Below, piece after piece: positions 56,634 through 63,600 of a stretch of DNA of 64,000 nt. The notes beneath the pieces were generated by a model. That model saw only the letters and a program-made list of their open reading frames with translations. It had not been told where the DNA came from and did no database searches. The stretch spans positions 1 through 64,000 of the forward strand of contig CAJTNR010000002.1 in the NCBI GenBank assembly GCA_910577635.1, written 5' to 3'. Numbering within the stretch: the stretch's first letter is position 1; the number at the start of each line of letters is the position of its first letter. The stretch is from an uncultured Vampirovibrio sp. (GTDB lineage Bacteria > Cyanobacteriota > Vampirovibrionia > Gastranaerophilales > Gastranaerophilaceae). Position numbers and translations under genes: made by a program.

Positions 56634-57078
56634 TATTAGCTGCTCCTTTTAATTCCTCGCAAAGCATTGATCTAAGCACCCCTACGGGTTGTTTTTGCAA
56701 ATTGGATACATTGTATTTAAAAACATCAAATTCAATTTTTGTATTAGCTAGCTCCTGCGCTTTTTTGTATAGCTGGATGCTGTTATCTTTTAGCTTGTTT
56801 CCAAAAGCAATTGCATTTGTTTTAATAGAGGAGAATTTGTTGAGGGTTGAAACCCAGGCGCTTGCAAGAAGCTTACCTGTGTTTTTAAATTTTTCGCTAA
56901 CCGAATTTTCTTTTACTGCACTGTTGGAGTTCTCAAAAACATCCATCTGAATAACAGTTCCTTTAAAAGCAATCCCGAAAGGATTTGTTGAAGGAGATTT
57001 TTGGGTTTTATCTTTTCTAAGTGATTTAAATTTATTAAATGCTTCAATGCTTGACCTTAGGGGAGAAATCTTTTGCAT
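56626..57078 (-). CDS. Protein with N-terminal AFKG motif, unknown function
   Basis: 150 residues. A basic, Ser/Lys-rich first 35 residues lead to NPFGIAFKGTV, then a helical region. Short aromatic-Lys-Gly motifs near the N-terminus recur in this window (HFKG at 60653; SFGR in the triplicated genes). The ATG at 57078 is preferred to TTG 57093 since AAAGG lies directly upstream. Overlaps the HEAT-like gene. Confidence 0.6.
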   Translation of the reverse strand: MQKISPLRSSIEAFNKFKSLRKDKTQKSPSTNPFGIAFKGTVIQMDVFENSNSAVKENSVSEKFKNTGKLLASAWVSTLNKFSSIKTNAIAFGNKLKDNSIQLYKKAQELANTKIEFDVFKYNVSNLQKQPVGVLRSMLCEELKGAANNE

Positions 57079-57164
57079 TATATACCTTTCCAAATTCCAA
57101 TACTATGTTACATTAAAAACCTAACATAGAAAGAAGATTAAAAAATCAATCTTTTAGTTGAAAA

Positions 57165-57671
57165 TTAGAGTTTTATCAGCCCTAAAAGTTCAATGTTGTT
57201 TGAATTATAGATTATTAAATATCCGTTTTGTTCTTTTACAGGGCGGATTTCAACCGTTTTGTAATCAATCAAATCCGGATTTTCACCTTTTAAATATTTT
57301 CTATATTCTTTATCCTGTTGTTTTTTATACTTAGAATAGCTGATTTTTTGGGGTTTTTGCTGTTTTGTGTTTTCACTCTCATAGAATTTTACACTAATAA
57401 CAGGAATTTTAGCTCTCAAATCCCCTTTTTGATATATTAATAAAAAATCAAAATATTTATCAGGACAAACATTGTAAAACCCGCGTTTTAAACCAAGTCC
57501 TGATTTATTTACAATATCATCTTTTATAATTAATAAAGGATAGTCTTTATTCGAAAAATTGTATTTATCAATAAGTTTATTCTCATCCCTTTGCCCGCTG
57601 GGGTAAATTTCTTTTGGAGTATATTGGTTTTTGTAGTATTCATAGGCAATAAAGCTGTTATCAATTATCAT
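57165..57671 (-). CDS. Hypothetical protein
   Basis: 168 residues, Tyr/Lys-rich and hydrophilic, with short strands (YPLLIIKDDIV, KIPVISVKFY, YLIIYNSNNIELLGLIKL) and no signal peptide. Family not recognised. No SD. TAAAAT (57679-57684, minus) lies 7 nt before the ATG and TTGCAA (57701-57706) 16 nt further, predicting a near-leaderless transcript from a promoter that shares its -35 with the tRNA promoter. Confidence 0.6.
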   Translation of the reverse strand: MIIDNSFIAYEYYKNQYTPKEIYPSGQRDENKLIDKYNFSNKDYPLLIIKDDIVNKSGLGLKRGFYNVCPDKYFDFLLIYQKGDLRAKIPVISVKFYESENTKQQKPQKISYSKYKKQQDKEYRKYLKGENPDLIDYKTVEIRPVKEQNGYLIIYNSNNIELLGLIKL

Positions 57672-57700
57672 AATAATAATTTTAATATTTTTTTGAATAT

Positions 57701-57729
57701 TTGCAAATTTTTTTTGTACGAGGTAGAAT
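57701..57729 (+). promoter_or_regulatory. tRNA-Arg promoter (with -35 shared by the divergent gene)
   Basis: TTGCAA (57701-57706), 17 nt, TAGAAT (57724-57729); predicted +1 near 57736. Because TTGCAA is its own reverse complement, the same six bases can serve the minus-strand promoter at 57679-57684. Confidence 0.65.
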
Positions 57730-57740
57730 TAATTTATAGA

Positions 57741-57833
57741 TTGAATAATATTCGTCTAAAAGCTCAGCTGGCCAGTTTGATGTTTTGCGCAAGCAAAACT
57801 CAAACAATATAGAAAACTCACTCTATCCAGCTG
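57741..57833 (+). repeat. tRNA-derived fragments and hairpin in the tRNA-Arg leader
   Basis: 57741-57771 repeats the tRNA 5' flank and D-arm (TTGAATAATAT..., AGCTCAGCTGG; compare 57849-57878). 57819-57833 is an exact reverse complement of 15 bases of the tRNA D-arm region (57872-57886). Between them GTTTGA-T-GTTTTGC and GCAAAACTCAAAC form a 13-bp stem with one bulge and loop GCAA. CAGCTGG and CCAGCTG can close the whole element. It lies within the predicted tRNA precursor. Confidence 0.65.
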
Positions 57834-57859
57834 GAAAACAACAAAAAATTGAATAATAT

Positions 57860-57933
57860 GCGCTTGTAGCTCAGCTGGATAGAGTGTTTGGCTACGAACC
57901 AAAAGGTCGGGGGTTCGAATCCCTCCAAGCGCG
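57860..57933 (+). tRNA. tRNA-Arg (anticodon ACG)
   Basis: A full cloverleaf can be drawn: acceptor GCGCTTG/CAAGCGC, D-arm GCTC..GAGT, anticodon stem TTTGG/CCAAA with loop CTACGAA (anticodon ACG, reads CGN after A-to-I editing), and T-arm GGGGG-TTCGAAT-CCCTC. The discriminator base is G; CCA is not encoded. Decoding CGT/CGC/CGA this way normally needs TadA. Confidence 0.96.
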
Positions 57934-57946
57934 ATAAATATATAGA

Positions 57947-57982
57947 AATAACAAGGATTTTACCCCTTGTTATTTTTTTAAT
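57947..57982 (+). terminator. Terminator after tRNA-Arg
   Basis: AATAACAAGG and CCTTGTTATT form a 10-bp stem around an 8-nt loop, followed by a T-run. Confidence 0.88.
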
Positions 57983-58254
57983 AAAATATTAAAAATAAAT
58001 TTGTTCTATTTTTACTCCATTTTATATATAAAAGCATATTTTAATATTTGAATAGTAGTATTAAGTAATCAAAATCCCGATTCAAGCTTTTAAATGTTTT
58101 ATACATTTTTTAGAGAAATTGAGCTCTATTTCACTTTTCGATAATAAAACAATATGTTAAATATGTTTCAATATTATAATATTACTTTAACTAATAATAT
58201 TTATTAAACTAATAGTTAATTTAGTTGTTTTTGATAAAACTATAATATAGTTTT
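57983..58254. other. AT-rich intergenic stretch with palindromes before the XRE gene
   Basis: No gene is seen in this stretch. It holds an imperfect 18-bp palindrome centred on GAGCTC (58115-58132, arms GAAAT/ATTTC), the inverted repeat AAATGT/ACATTT (about 58092-58108) and several AT dyads. It also holds the TATAAT (58241-58246) that predicts a 2-nt leader for the XRE gene. These dyads are candidate operators. Confidence 0.45.
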
Positions 58255-58599
58255 ATGCCGAAAAATACTAAAGAAAAATTAGGGATAAATATTAGAAAGT
58301 TTCGAAAGCTCAGAGGTTTAAACCAGGAAAAGCTTGCAGAACTTATGGATTTATCCGTGATTGCAATAAGCAACATGGAAAACGGCAAAACTTTAACCTC
58401 GTTTAAAACATTAGAACAAATGGCGTCAATTTTAAATGTGAAATTGTATGAATTCTTTTTATTTGATGATGAAATAAAAGAAGAAATTTTATACAAAAAA
58501 CTTTTAGATAATATTAAAAAGCCAAATATAAAGAATAATTCTGAAAGTTTAATGTCTCTATATTGTATGTCTGAATATTTTATCACCAGGAATTCTTAA
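58255..58599 (+). CDS. XRE-family helix-turn-helix transcriptional regulator
   Basis: 114 residues. Helix-turn-helix at about residues 9-62: INIRKFRKLRGLNQEKLAELM, then the recognition helix ending in SNMENGK. The C-terminal region is acidic and helical. It resembles the regulator at 290 in length and layout. Leaderless-type promoter (TATAAT 58241-58246). It converges on the internally duplicated membrane protein gene, with 5 nt between the stops. Confidence 0.85.
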   Translation: MPKNTKEKLGINIRKFRKLRGLNQEKLAELMDLSVIAISNMENGKTLTSFKTLEQMASILNVKLYEFFLFDDEIKEEILYKKLLDNIKKPNIKNNSESLMSLYCMSEYFITRNS

Positions 58600-58604
58600 A
58601 ACAC

Positions 58605-60653
58605 TTATGAAGCAAGCTTATCAATCATTTTATAATACCAAGCCATAGCACCCTCCTTATGGTCTTTTTGGTATTGGTTAAGTTCATCCTTTGTCATTTT
58701 CCTATAAGGCATGCCGGAAAGCACTCTTGATGCCATATCTGTTAGAACTGTACTTACAGCAACAACCAAGGCAGAACTTGCAATAGAATTATTGTATTGT
58801 TTTGAAAAAATATCATTCAATGAACCTGAAATAATAAGCTGGACGGTCATTCTGAAAAATTTATTAATGCCTCTTAATCTTGCGTCTTTTTGCGCTTCTT
58901 CTTTTGTTGAACCGTTTCTAATAGATGCGTTAAATTCATCATTCATGTTAAACCACATCCCTGTTAATGTTCCTAAGGTTTGAGCAATTACAGCAATTTT
59001 TGAATTATTACCCTTAGATGAAGTCACTTCATTATTTGAAGCCAGCTGCATTTTTCTTATGTATTTACCAAATTCTTCGCTTAGTTTCTTTTCATCACCG
59101 CCATATTTTGCATCAAATTCCAAAAAGCGTTTATAGAGGTTTTTAATACCGTAAATATCTTCTATTAATTCAGGTTTTTTGGGAGGTTTTTTGCCCTGAG
59201 CCCTCAATCTTGAATTTTTAACCGCTTCTTCAAGTTTTGAAGCTATTTTATAAGGGTAAGACACAAGTTCTTTAATAAACCTGAACGGCGCGGTTTTTAA
59301 GGCTTTCAGGTCTTTTACTTTTACTTCAATACCGAATAGTTTTTTAGTGGTAATAAAGTCCGTACCAAGACGAACCTTGCCATCAGTGTCGATATTTTTT
59401 AAAGCAAATTTTACAACTTCGTGTGGTTTTTTATTTCCATTTTCTTTTAAAATGCTTGATAGTTTAAAAAGTGTATCTCCATCGGCTTCTATCTTCTCAA
59501 TAATCCCTTCATTAAACTTATCAGTATGTTTTTTCATCATATCTGCAATATTTTGACCGATTTTTGTATGATTTTTTCCAAACTTTAAAACGTATCCGCC
59601 AGCTATACTTAAAGCGCAAAATGCAAGAATATTCTTCAAACTTAAAACAGGCTTTTTCTTTTTATTGTCCGTATTGTTGATTTGTTTGTTGCGCTTTTTG
59701 TTCAATAATTCTTCAGTGTTTCCTGCTTTCACTGATTCTATAAATTCATTCATAGAAAGAAACTGCTTGTTTAAATTATTATTTTTAGGAACTTCCGTTC
59801 TTGTAATTCTCATTCCTGAAGCTTTTCTTGAAACAACACGAGAAACAAGTCCTATAGCTGCTCCAATTATTGCAGGTGCCCATACGCTTTTATTTACAAT
59901 TTTTGAAAAACAGGCAAATACTGCAAATTGGGTTATTGCTTCGCAGATATTTTCTTTTATTTCTTGCCCCTGTTTTTTATGCTGTTCTTTTTTAGCTTCT
60001 TTAACAGTTTTACCTTTTTGGATTGATTTATTATAAAAATCGCTGCCAAGAAATAATGCGGCAGTAAAACCTGAAATTAGCCTTGCTGCAAACCTCTCTT
60101 TTTTAGTATCATAGTTTGCAACATCGTCTGCCATAACACGATTTAACTTTTTAATGAATTTATCCACAACAGGATTGCATATTGATTTACAAAAAACATC
60201 ACACTCTCCTGTTGGGTATTTTGAACCTTTAGGCATAACATCTTGCACAAAATCAAGAGTGTTTTTATGAATACCCCGTAATGCCCTAACTTCATTATCC
60301 AGCTGTACAGAAGCTCTATAATTTTTTAAAAATTCAGCATTGTTTAACTTTGAATCAGGAAACTTCCTTGCAATAGAATCGATGGCATCCATTGGCATAC
60401 TAAAGAACGATTTAAAGCCCGATGCTATTCTTTTTGTTATTGCATCATCCGGGATATATTTTTCACCATCAAGTGTTTGCAATAGATTAGGATTTTTCTT
60501 TTCAATTGATTTAATTAAGCCTTTCTCTAACCCATCAAGACTGCAATTTGCGAATCTCTTAATGGCTCTAAGGTCATCAATATTAGGTGTTTTTCCTTTA
60601 AAATGCACACCTTGCTTTGTATTTTTGCAGCTGTTTAATGAGGATGATTTCAT
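58605..60653 (-). CDS. Large membrane-associated protein with HFKG motif and internal duplication
   Basis: 682 residues, unrecognised. The N-terminus has VHFKGKTP (residues 16-23). Two copies of a roughly 100-residue module are visible at about 185-285 and 553-655. Both have a hydrophobic Gly/Leu helix, FxNxSIxxGxTxKEAxK, a second hydrophobic stretch with xxxFSKxxN, and SRVxSGMxxR. A Lys-rich linker and another hydrophobic helix (KNILAFCALSIAGGYVLKF) separate them. Possibly a membrane effector or host-facing protein; no catalytic motif is seen. TATATT (60664-60669, minus) predicts a 4-nt leader. Confidence 0.7.
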   Translation of the reverse strand: MKSSSLNSCKNTKQGVHFKGKTPNIDDLRAIKRFANCSLDGLEKGLIKSIEKKNPNLLQTLDGEKYIPDDAITKRIASGFKSFFSMPMDAIDSIARKFPDSKLNNAEFLKNYRASVQLDNEVRALRGIHKNTLDFVQDVMPKGSKYPTGECDVFCKSICNPVVDKFIKKLNRVMADDVANYDTKKERFAARLISGFTAALFLGSDFYNKSIQKGKTVKEAKKEQHKKQGQEIKENICEAITQFAVFACFSKIVNKSVWAPAIIGAAIGLVSRVVSRKASGMRITRTEVPKNNNLNKQFLSMNEFIESVKAGNTEELLNKKRNKQINNTDNKKKKPVLSLKNILAFCALSIAGGYVLKFGKNHTKIGQNIADMMKKHTDKFNEGIIEKIEADGDTLFKLSSILKENGNKKPHEVVKFALKNIDTDGKVRLGTDFITTKKLFGIEVKVKDLKALKTAPFRFIKELVSYPYKIASKLEEAVKNSRLRAQGKKPPKKPELIEDIYGIKNLYKRFLEFDAKYGGDEKKLSEEFGKYIRKMQLASNNEVTSSKGNNSKIAVIAQTLGTLTGMWFNMNDEFNASIRNGSTKEEAQKDARLRGINKFFRMTVQLIISGSLNDIFSKQYNNSIASSALVVAVSTVLTDMASRVLSGMPYRKMTKDELNQYQKDHKEGAMAWYYKMIDKLAS

Positions 60654-60713
60654 AAATTATTTAAATATACACTTTTTCCTTCTTATTTAAAACCGCTAAA
60701 CATGAAAAATTGC

Positions 60714-60748
60714 GCAAAAAAAGCTAATTGTAATAAATATTACAATTA
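60714..60748 (-). terminator. Probable terminator of the tandem gene array
   Basis: TAATTGTAATA (60725-60735) and TATTACAATTA (60738-60748) form a perfect 11-bp repeat. On the minus strand it is followed by GCTTTTTTTG, consistent with a weak, AT-rich intrinsic terminator after the third gene of the array. An operator for the next gene is the alternative. Confidence 0.5.
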
Positions 60749-60784
60749 TTAATTTAATATATTGAAAAATTTAAAGTAATTGTT

Positions 60785-61258
60785 TTATTTGGCTAAGTTA
60801 TCAATACGGGCTTGTCTTTCATAATCTTTTTCGGTCGCATCGCCGAAAGGATCTTTTGAACGATATTTTTCTGAAACATCAATCCCGTTAAGTTCATCAT
60901 TTATATCTTCTAGATCTAAGGCAACCTCTTTCACATTATTAAACTTGCTTAAATCTTCTAAGGTTCCTCCTCTTTTCAAGAGCTTTATTCTGAGCATTAA
61001 GTATCTGTTATCACTGTTTCTTTTCATAAATTCATCATCAAATTTGCCTTTTACAGTTCCATTTTCGCTTGTATAAGCTATAAAGTTTTTATCAGAATCA
61101 ATTGTTTTAAACCAATCATTATATGCTCGCTGCATATAATCTTCATCAGGTGGCGCAGTTAAAGTTTTTTTAACAACACTTTTTGCATTTTCATCTTGAA
61201 ACCTTCCAAAAGAAAGCTTATTTTTTTGAACATAATTACTAACTGGAGATACTCTCAT
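60785..61258 (-). CDS. Tandem paralogue 3 of 3, SFGR-motif protein
   Basis: 157 residues, hydrophilic, unrecognised. MRVSPVSNYVQ starts all three copies, followed by LSFGRF (residues 15-20), a conserved AKSVVKKTLTAPPDE..YMQRAYNDWFKTIDSD block and VKGKFDDEF, then a more variable acidic, helical C-terminal half. This copy is closest to copy 1 (61866). GAGGGTG about 9 nt upstream is the likely SD. No signal peptide or membrane helix. Confidence 0.75.
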   Translation of the reverse strand: MRVSPVSNYVQKNKLSFGRFQDENAKSVVKKTLTAPPDEDYMQRAYNDWFKTIDSDKNFIAYTSENGTVKGKFDDEFMKRNSDNRYLMLRIKLLKRGGTLEDLSKFNNVKEVALDLEDINDELNGIDVSEKYRSKDPFGDATEKDYERQARIDNLAK

Positions 61259-61324
61259 TTTTTCTTACACCCTCATTTTTTGTACAATTCTAAAATTGGA
61301 AATTATATATTTAAAGTAATTGTT

Positions 61325-61798
61325 TTAATCGGCTAAATAATTAATGCGGTCTTCTTGTATAGCTCTTTTTTCTGTCTCATCACCGTATGGATCTTTAGAG
61401 CGGTGTTTATCTGCAACATTGATTCCATCAAGAACATCATTTATAGTATTTAAACCATCTTTTATATTTTCAATATTTCTCAAAACACTTAAATCATCTA
61501 AGTGTCCTTCTTCTTTTAGTGAATCAGCTAAATACATTAAATAATCGTCATCCTTATTGCTTTTCGCAAATTCATCATCGAATTTGCCTTTTACAGTACC
61601 GCTTTTACTAGTATAAGCTATAAAGTTTTTATCAGAATCAATTGTTTTAAACCAATCATTATATGCTCGCTGCATATACTTTTCATCAGGTGGCGCAGTT
61701 AAAGTTTTTTTAACAACACTTTTTGCATTTTCATCATCAAACCTTCCAAAAGAAACCTTTTTTGTTTGAACATAATTACTAACCGGAGATACTCTCAT
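61325..61798 (-). CDS. Tandem paralogue 2 of 3, SFGR-motif protein
   Basis: 157 residues. The first 75 residues are nearly the same as the flanking copies (VSFGRF here), but the C-terminal half diverges: DDDYLMYLADSLKEEGHLDD and INDVLDGINVADKHRSKDPYGDETEK replace the sequence shared by copies 1 and 3. Selection or recombination therefore seems to act differently on the two halves. Same leader sequence as the others. Confidence 0.75.
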   Translation of the reverse strand: MRVSPVSNYVQTKKVSFGRFDDENAKSVVKKTLTAPPDEKYMQRAYNDWFKTIDSDKNFIAYTSKSGTVKGKFDDEFAKSNKDDDYLMYLADSLKEEGHLDDLSVLRNIENIKDGLNTINDVLDGINVADKHRSKDPYGDETEKRAIQEDRINYLAD

Positions 61799-61865
61799 TT
61801 TTTCTTACACCCTCATTTTTTGTACAATTTTAAAATTGGAAAATTATATATTTAAAGTAATTGTT

Positions 61866-62339
61866 TTAATCGGCTAAGTTATCAATACGGGCTTGTCTTT
61901 CATAATCTTTTTCGGTCGCATCGCCGAAAGGATCTTTTGAACGATATTTTTTTGAAACATCAATCCCGTTAAGTGTATCATTTATATCTTCTAGATCTGA
62001 AGCAATTTCTTCTACATTATCTATCTTGCTCAAATCTTCTAAGGTTCCTCCTCTTTTCAAGAGCTCTATACTAAGCATTATGAATCTGTTATCACTGTTT
62101 CTTTTCGCAAATTCATCATCAAATTTGCCTTTTACAGTTCCATTTTCGCTTGTATAAGCAATAAAGTTTTTATCAGAATCAATTGTTTTAAACCAATAAT
62201 TATATGCTGGCTGCATATAATCTTCATCAGGTGGCGCAGTTAAAGTTTTTTTAACAACACTTTTTGCATTTTCATCTTGAAATCTGCCAAAAGAAAGCTT
62301 ATTTTTTTGAACATAATTACTAACTGGAGATACTCTCAT
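61866..62339 (-). CDS. Tandem paralogue 1 of 3, SFGR-motif protein
   Basis: 157 residues, promoter-proximal copy. It is very similar to the copy at 60785 along the full length, with small differences such as PAYNYW for RAYNDW. TAGAAT followed by TGTACAAAAAATGAGGGTG precedes each copy, so each seems to carry its own promoter and SD. Function unknown. Confidence 0.75.
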   Translation of the reverse strand: MRVSPVSNYVQKNKLSFGRFQDENAKSVVKKTLTAPPDEDYMQPAYNYWFKTIDSDKNFIAYTSENGTVKGKFDDEFAKRNSDNRFIMLSIELLKRGGTLEDLSKIDNVEEIASDLEDINDTLNGIDVSKKYRSKDPFGDATEKDYERQARIDNLAD

Positions 62340-62426
62340 TTTTTCTTACACCCTCATTTTTTGTACAATTCTAAAATTGGAAAATTATATTATATATAGA
62401 ATAAAAATAAATTTCAATAGGACTAT

Positions 62427-63596
62427 TTAATAGCTCTCTTTTAAATAATCCTCAAGAGCTTTTGTAATGGCTTTGGAAATTTTCTTTTGAAACTTCGAAT
62501 CAACAAGTTGATTTGCTTCTTCTTTTCGAATAATATACCCGCATTCAATTAAAACACTCAAAAACTCGGTTGGTCGAATGACTGCAAAGGAAGCATGGTT
62601 TACTTTATCATCTCTAAATTTAGTTGCAACAATAAGATTCTTTTGGATTGTTTGTGCCAAGGGTTTTGATTGATTCTGATAATAATAAGTTCCGACACCG
62701 TGTTTTTTATCGATATCTTTTCTGTTGGGTAATGAGTTTTGATGAATGCTAAGGTAGATATCAGCATTTTTTTCCTTTGCAAATTCAATTCTTTTATTAA
62801 GAGTGACTTTTTTGTCTTTTTTCCTTGTCAAATAAACCTTAGCGCCTCTTTTTCTTAATTCTTTTTTTAATTTTTTTGATATTTCAAGATTAATTGTTTT
62901 TTCTTCCAAACCAAAAGCGCAAGCACCGCGCTCGCTGCCTCCGTGTCCCGGGTCAATTATAACGACAATATTTTTTAGGGGTTTTTTCTTATTAATTTTA
63001 GGTGATTTTTTAATTGATAGGATATATCCTTTATTGTATTTTTCAATCCCGTATCCAAACAAGGGAAGCTTGTCTGAATATTTAAGAGAAAACTTAGTAT
63101 CAATTTTTTTTGAGTATTGAAACTTAGTGTCTTTTTCAATTTTTACTTTATTCGGGTCAAAGTGGTTATCAAATAGCGTAAAATTAAGCGTTTTTGAGTC
63201 TTCTTTAATTTGGGTTGCGCCTAAAAAAGGGGTTTCAATAAAAATCTTATAGTCTTTTTTGGTTTCAATTTTTGTAACTTTTTCAATTGAATCAAATCTT
63301 TTTTCAGGAATAACTGCCTGAACTTCAACAGCTTTTTTGTTAATAAAACCGTAATAGTCGTTATCTAAGACCACCCGGTAATAATTAGGGGTTTGTTTGT
63401 CGGCAAAAAGAATCGTGTTTTTGTAAAAATGTGTTAATCTATTAGAATTCTCGCAATCCTTCTGTCTTAAGGGGGTATTATCAGCTAAAACCTCTAAAAC
63501 CGCATACTTTGCAATCCCCACATTTTTCAAATTGCTCTGCGCTAATAAGGGCGATTGGATTAATAGGATTAATAATAAAAGAATAAATTTTTTCAT
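62427..63596 (-). CDS. N-acetylmuramoyl-L-alanine amidase (Amidase_3) with SH3-like domain
   Basis: Cleaves the lactyl-amide bond between MurNAc and the stem peptide. 389 residues: signal peptide (about 1-19), an SH3-like segment (about 25-90), a beta-rich AMIN-like region (about 110-200), then the zinc amidase from about 215. Zinc ligands: His in DPGHGG, Glu in GLEEK, His in SIHQNS; catalytic Glu in VLIECGYI. The start at ATG 63596 gives a proper signal peptide; the upstream TTG 63617 lies inside the cdaA end. It follows cdaA by 4 nt. Confidence 0.9.
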   Translation of the reverse strand: MKKFILLLLILLIQSPLLAQSNLKNVGIAKYAVLEVLADNTPLRQKDCENSNRLTHFYKNTILFADKQTPNYYRVVLDNDYYGFINKKAVEVQAVIPEKRFDSIEKVTKIETKKDYKIFIETPFLGATQIKEDSKTLNFTLFDNHFDPNKVKIEKDTKFQYSKKIDTKFSLKYSDKLPLFGYGIEKYNKGYILSIKKSPKINKKKPLKNIVVIIDPGHGGSERGACAFGLEEKTINLEISKKLKKELRKRGAKVYLTRKKDKKVTLNKRIEFAKEKNADIYLSIHQNSLPNRKDIDKKHGVGTYYYQNQSKPLAQTIQKNLIVATKFRDDKVNHASFAVIRPTEFLSVLIECGYIIRKEEANQLVDSKFQKKISKAITKALEDYLKESY

Positions 63597-63600
63597 AGTT

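Larger units (their letters stand above)
60785..62390. repeat. Tandem triplication, about 541-bp unit
   Basis: Three direct units with starts at 60785, 61325 and 61866 (periods 540 and 541 bp) include both the gene and the spacer with the leader (TTTTTTCTTACACCCTC through AAAATTGGAAA). Spacers are nearly identical while gene 3' halves vary. Confidence 0.9.

Noticed and set aside
57741..57833. Second functional tRNA gene upstream of tRNA-Arg
   Set aside because: Only the D-arm region is similar; no anticodon arm, T-arm or acceptor pairing can be drawn.
60785..62390. CRISPR or short-repeat array
   Set aside because: The 541-bp units are coding gene duplications; no short regularly spaced repeats are present here or elsewhere in the window.
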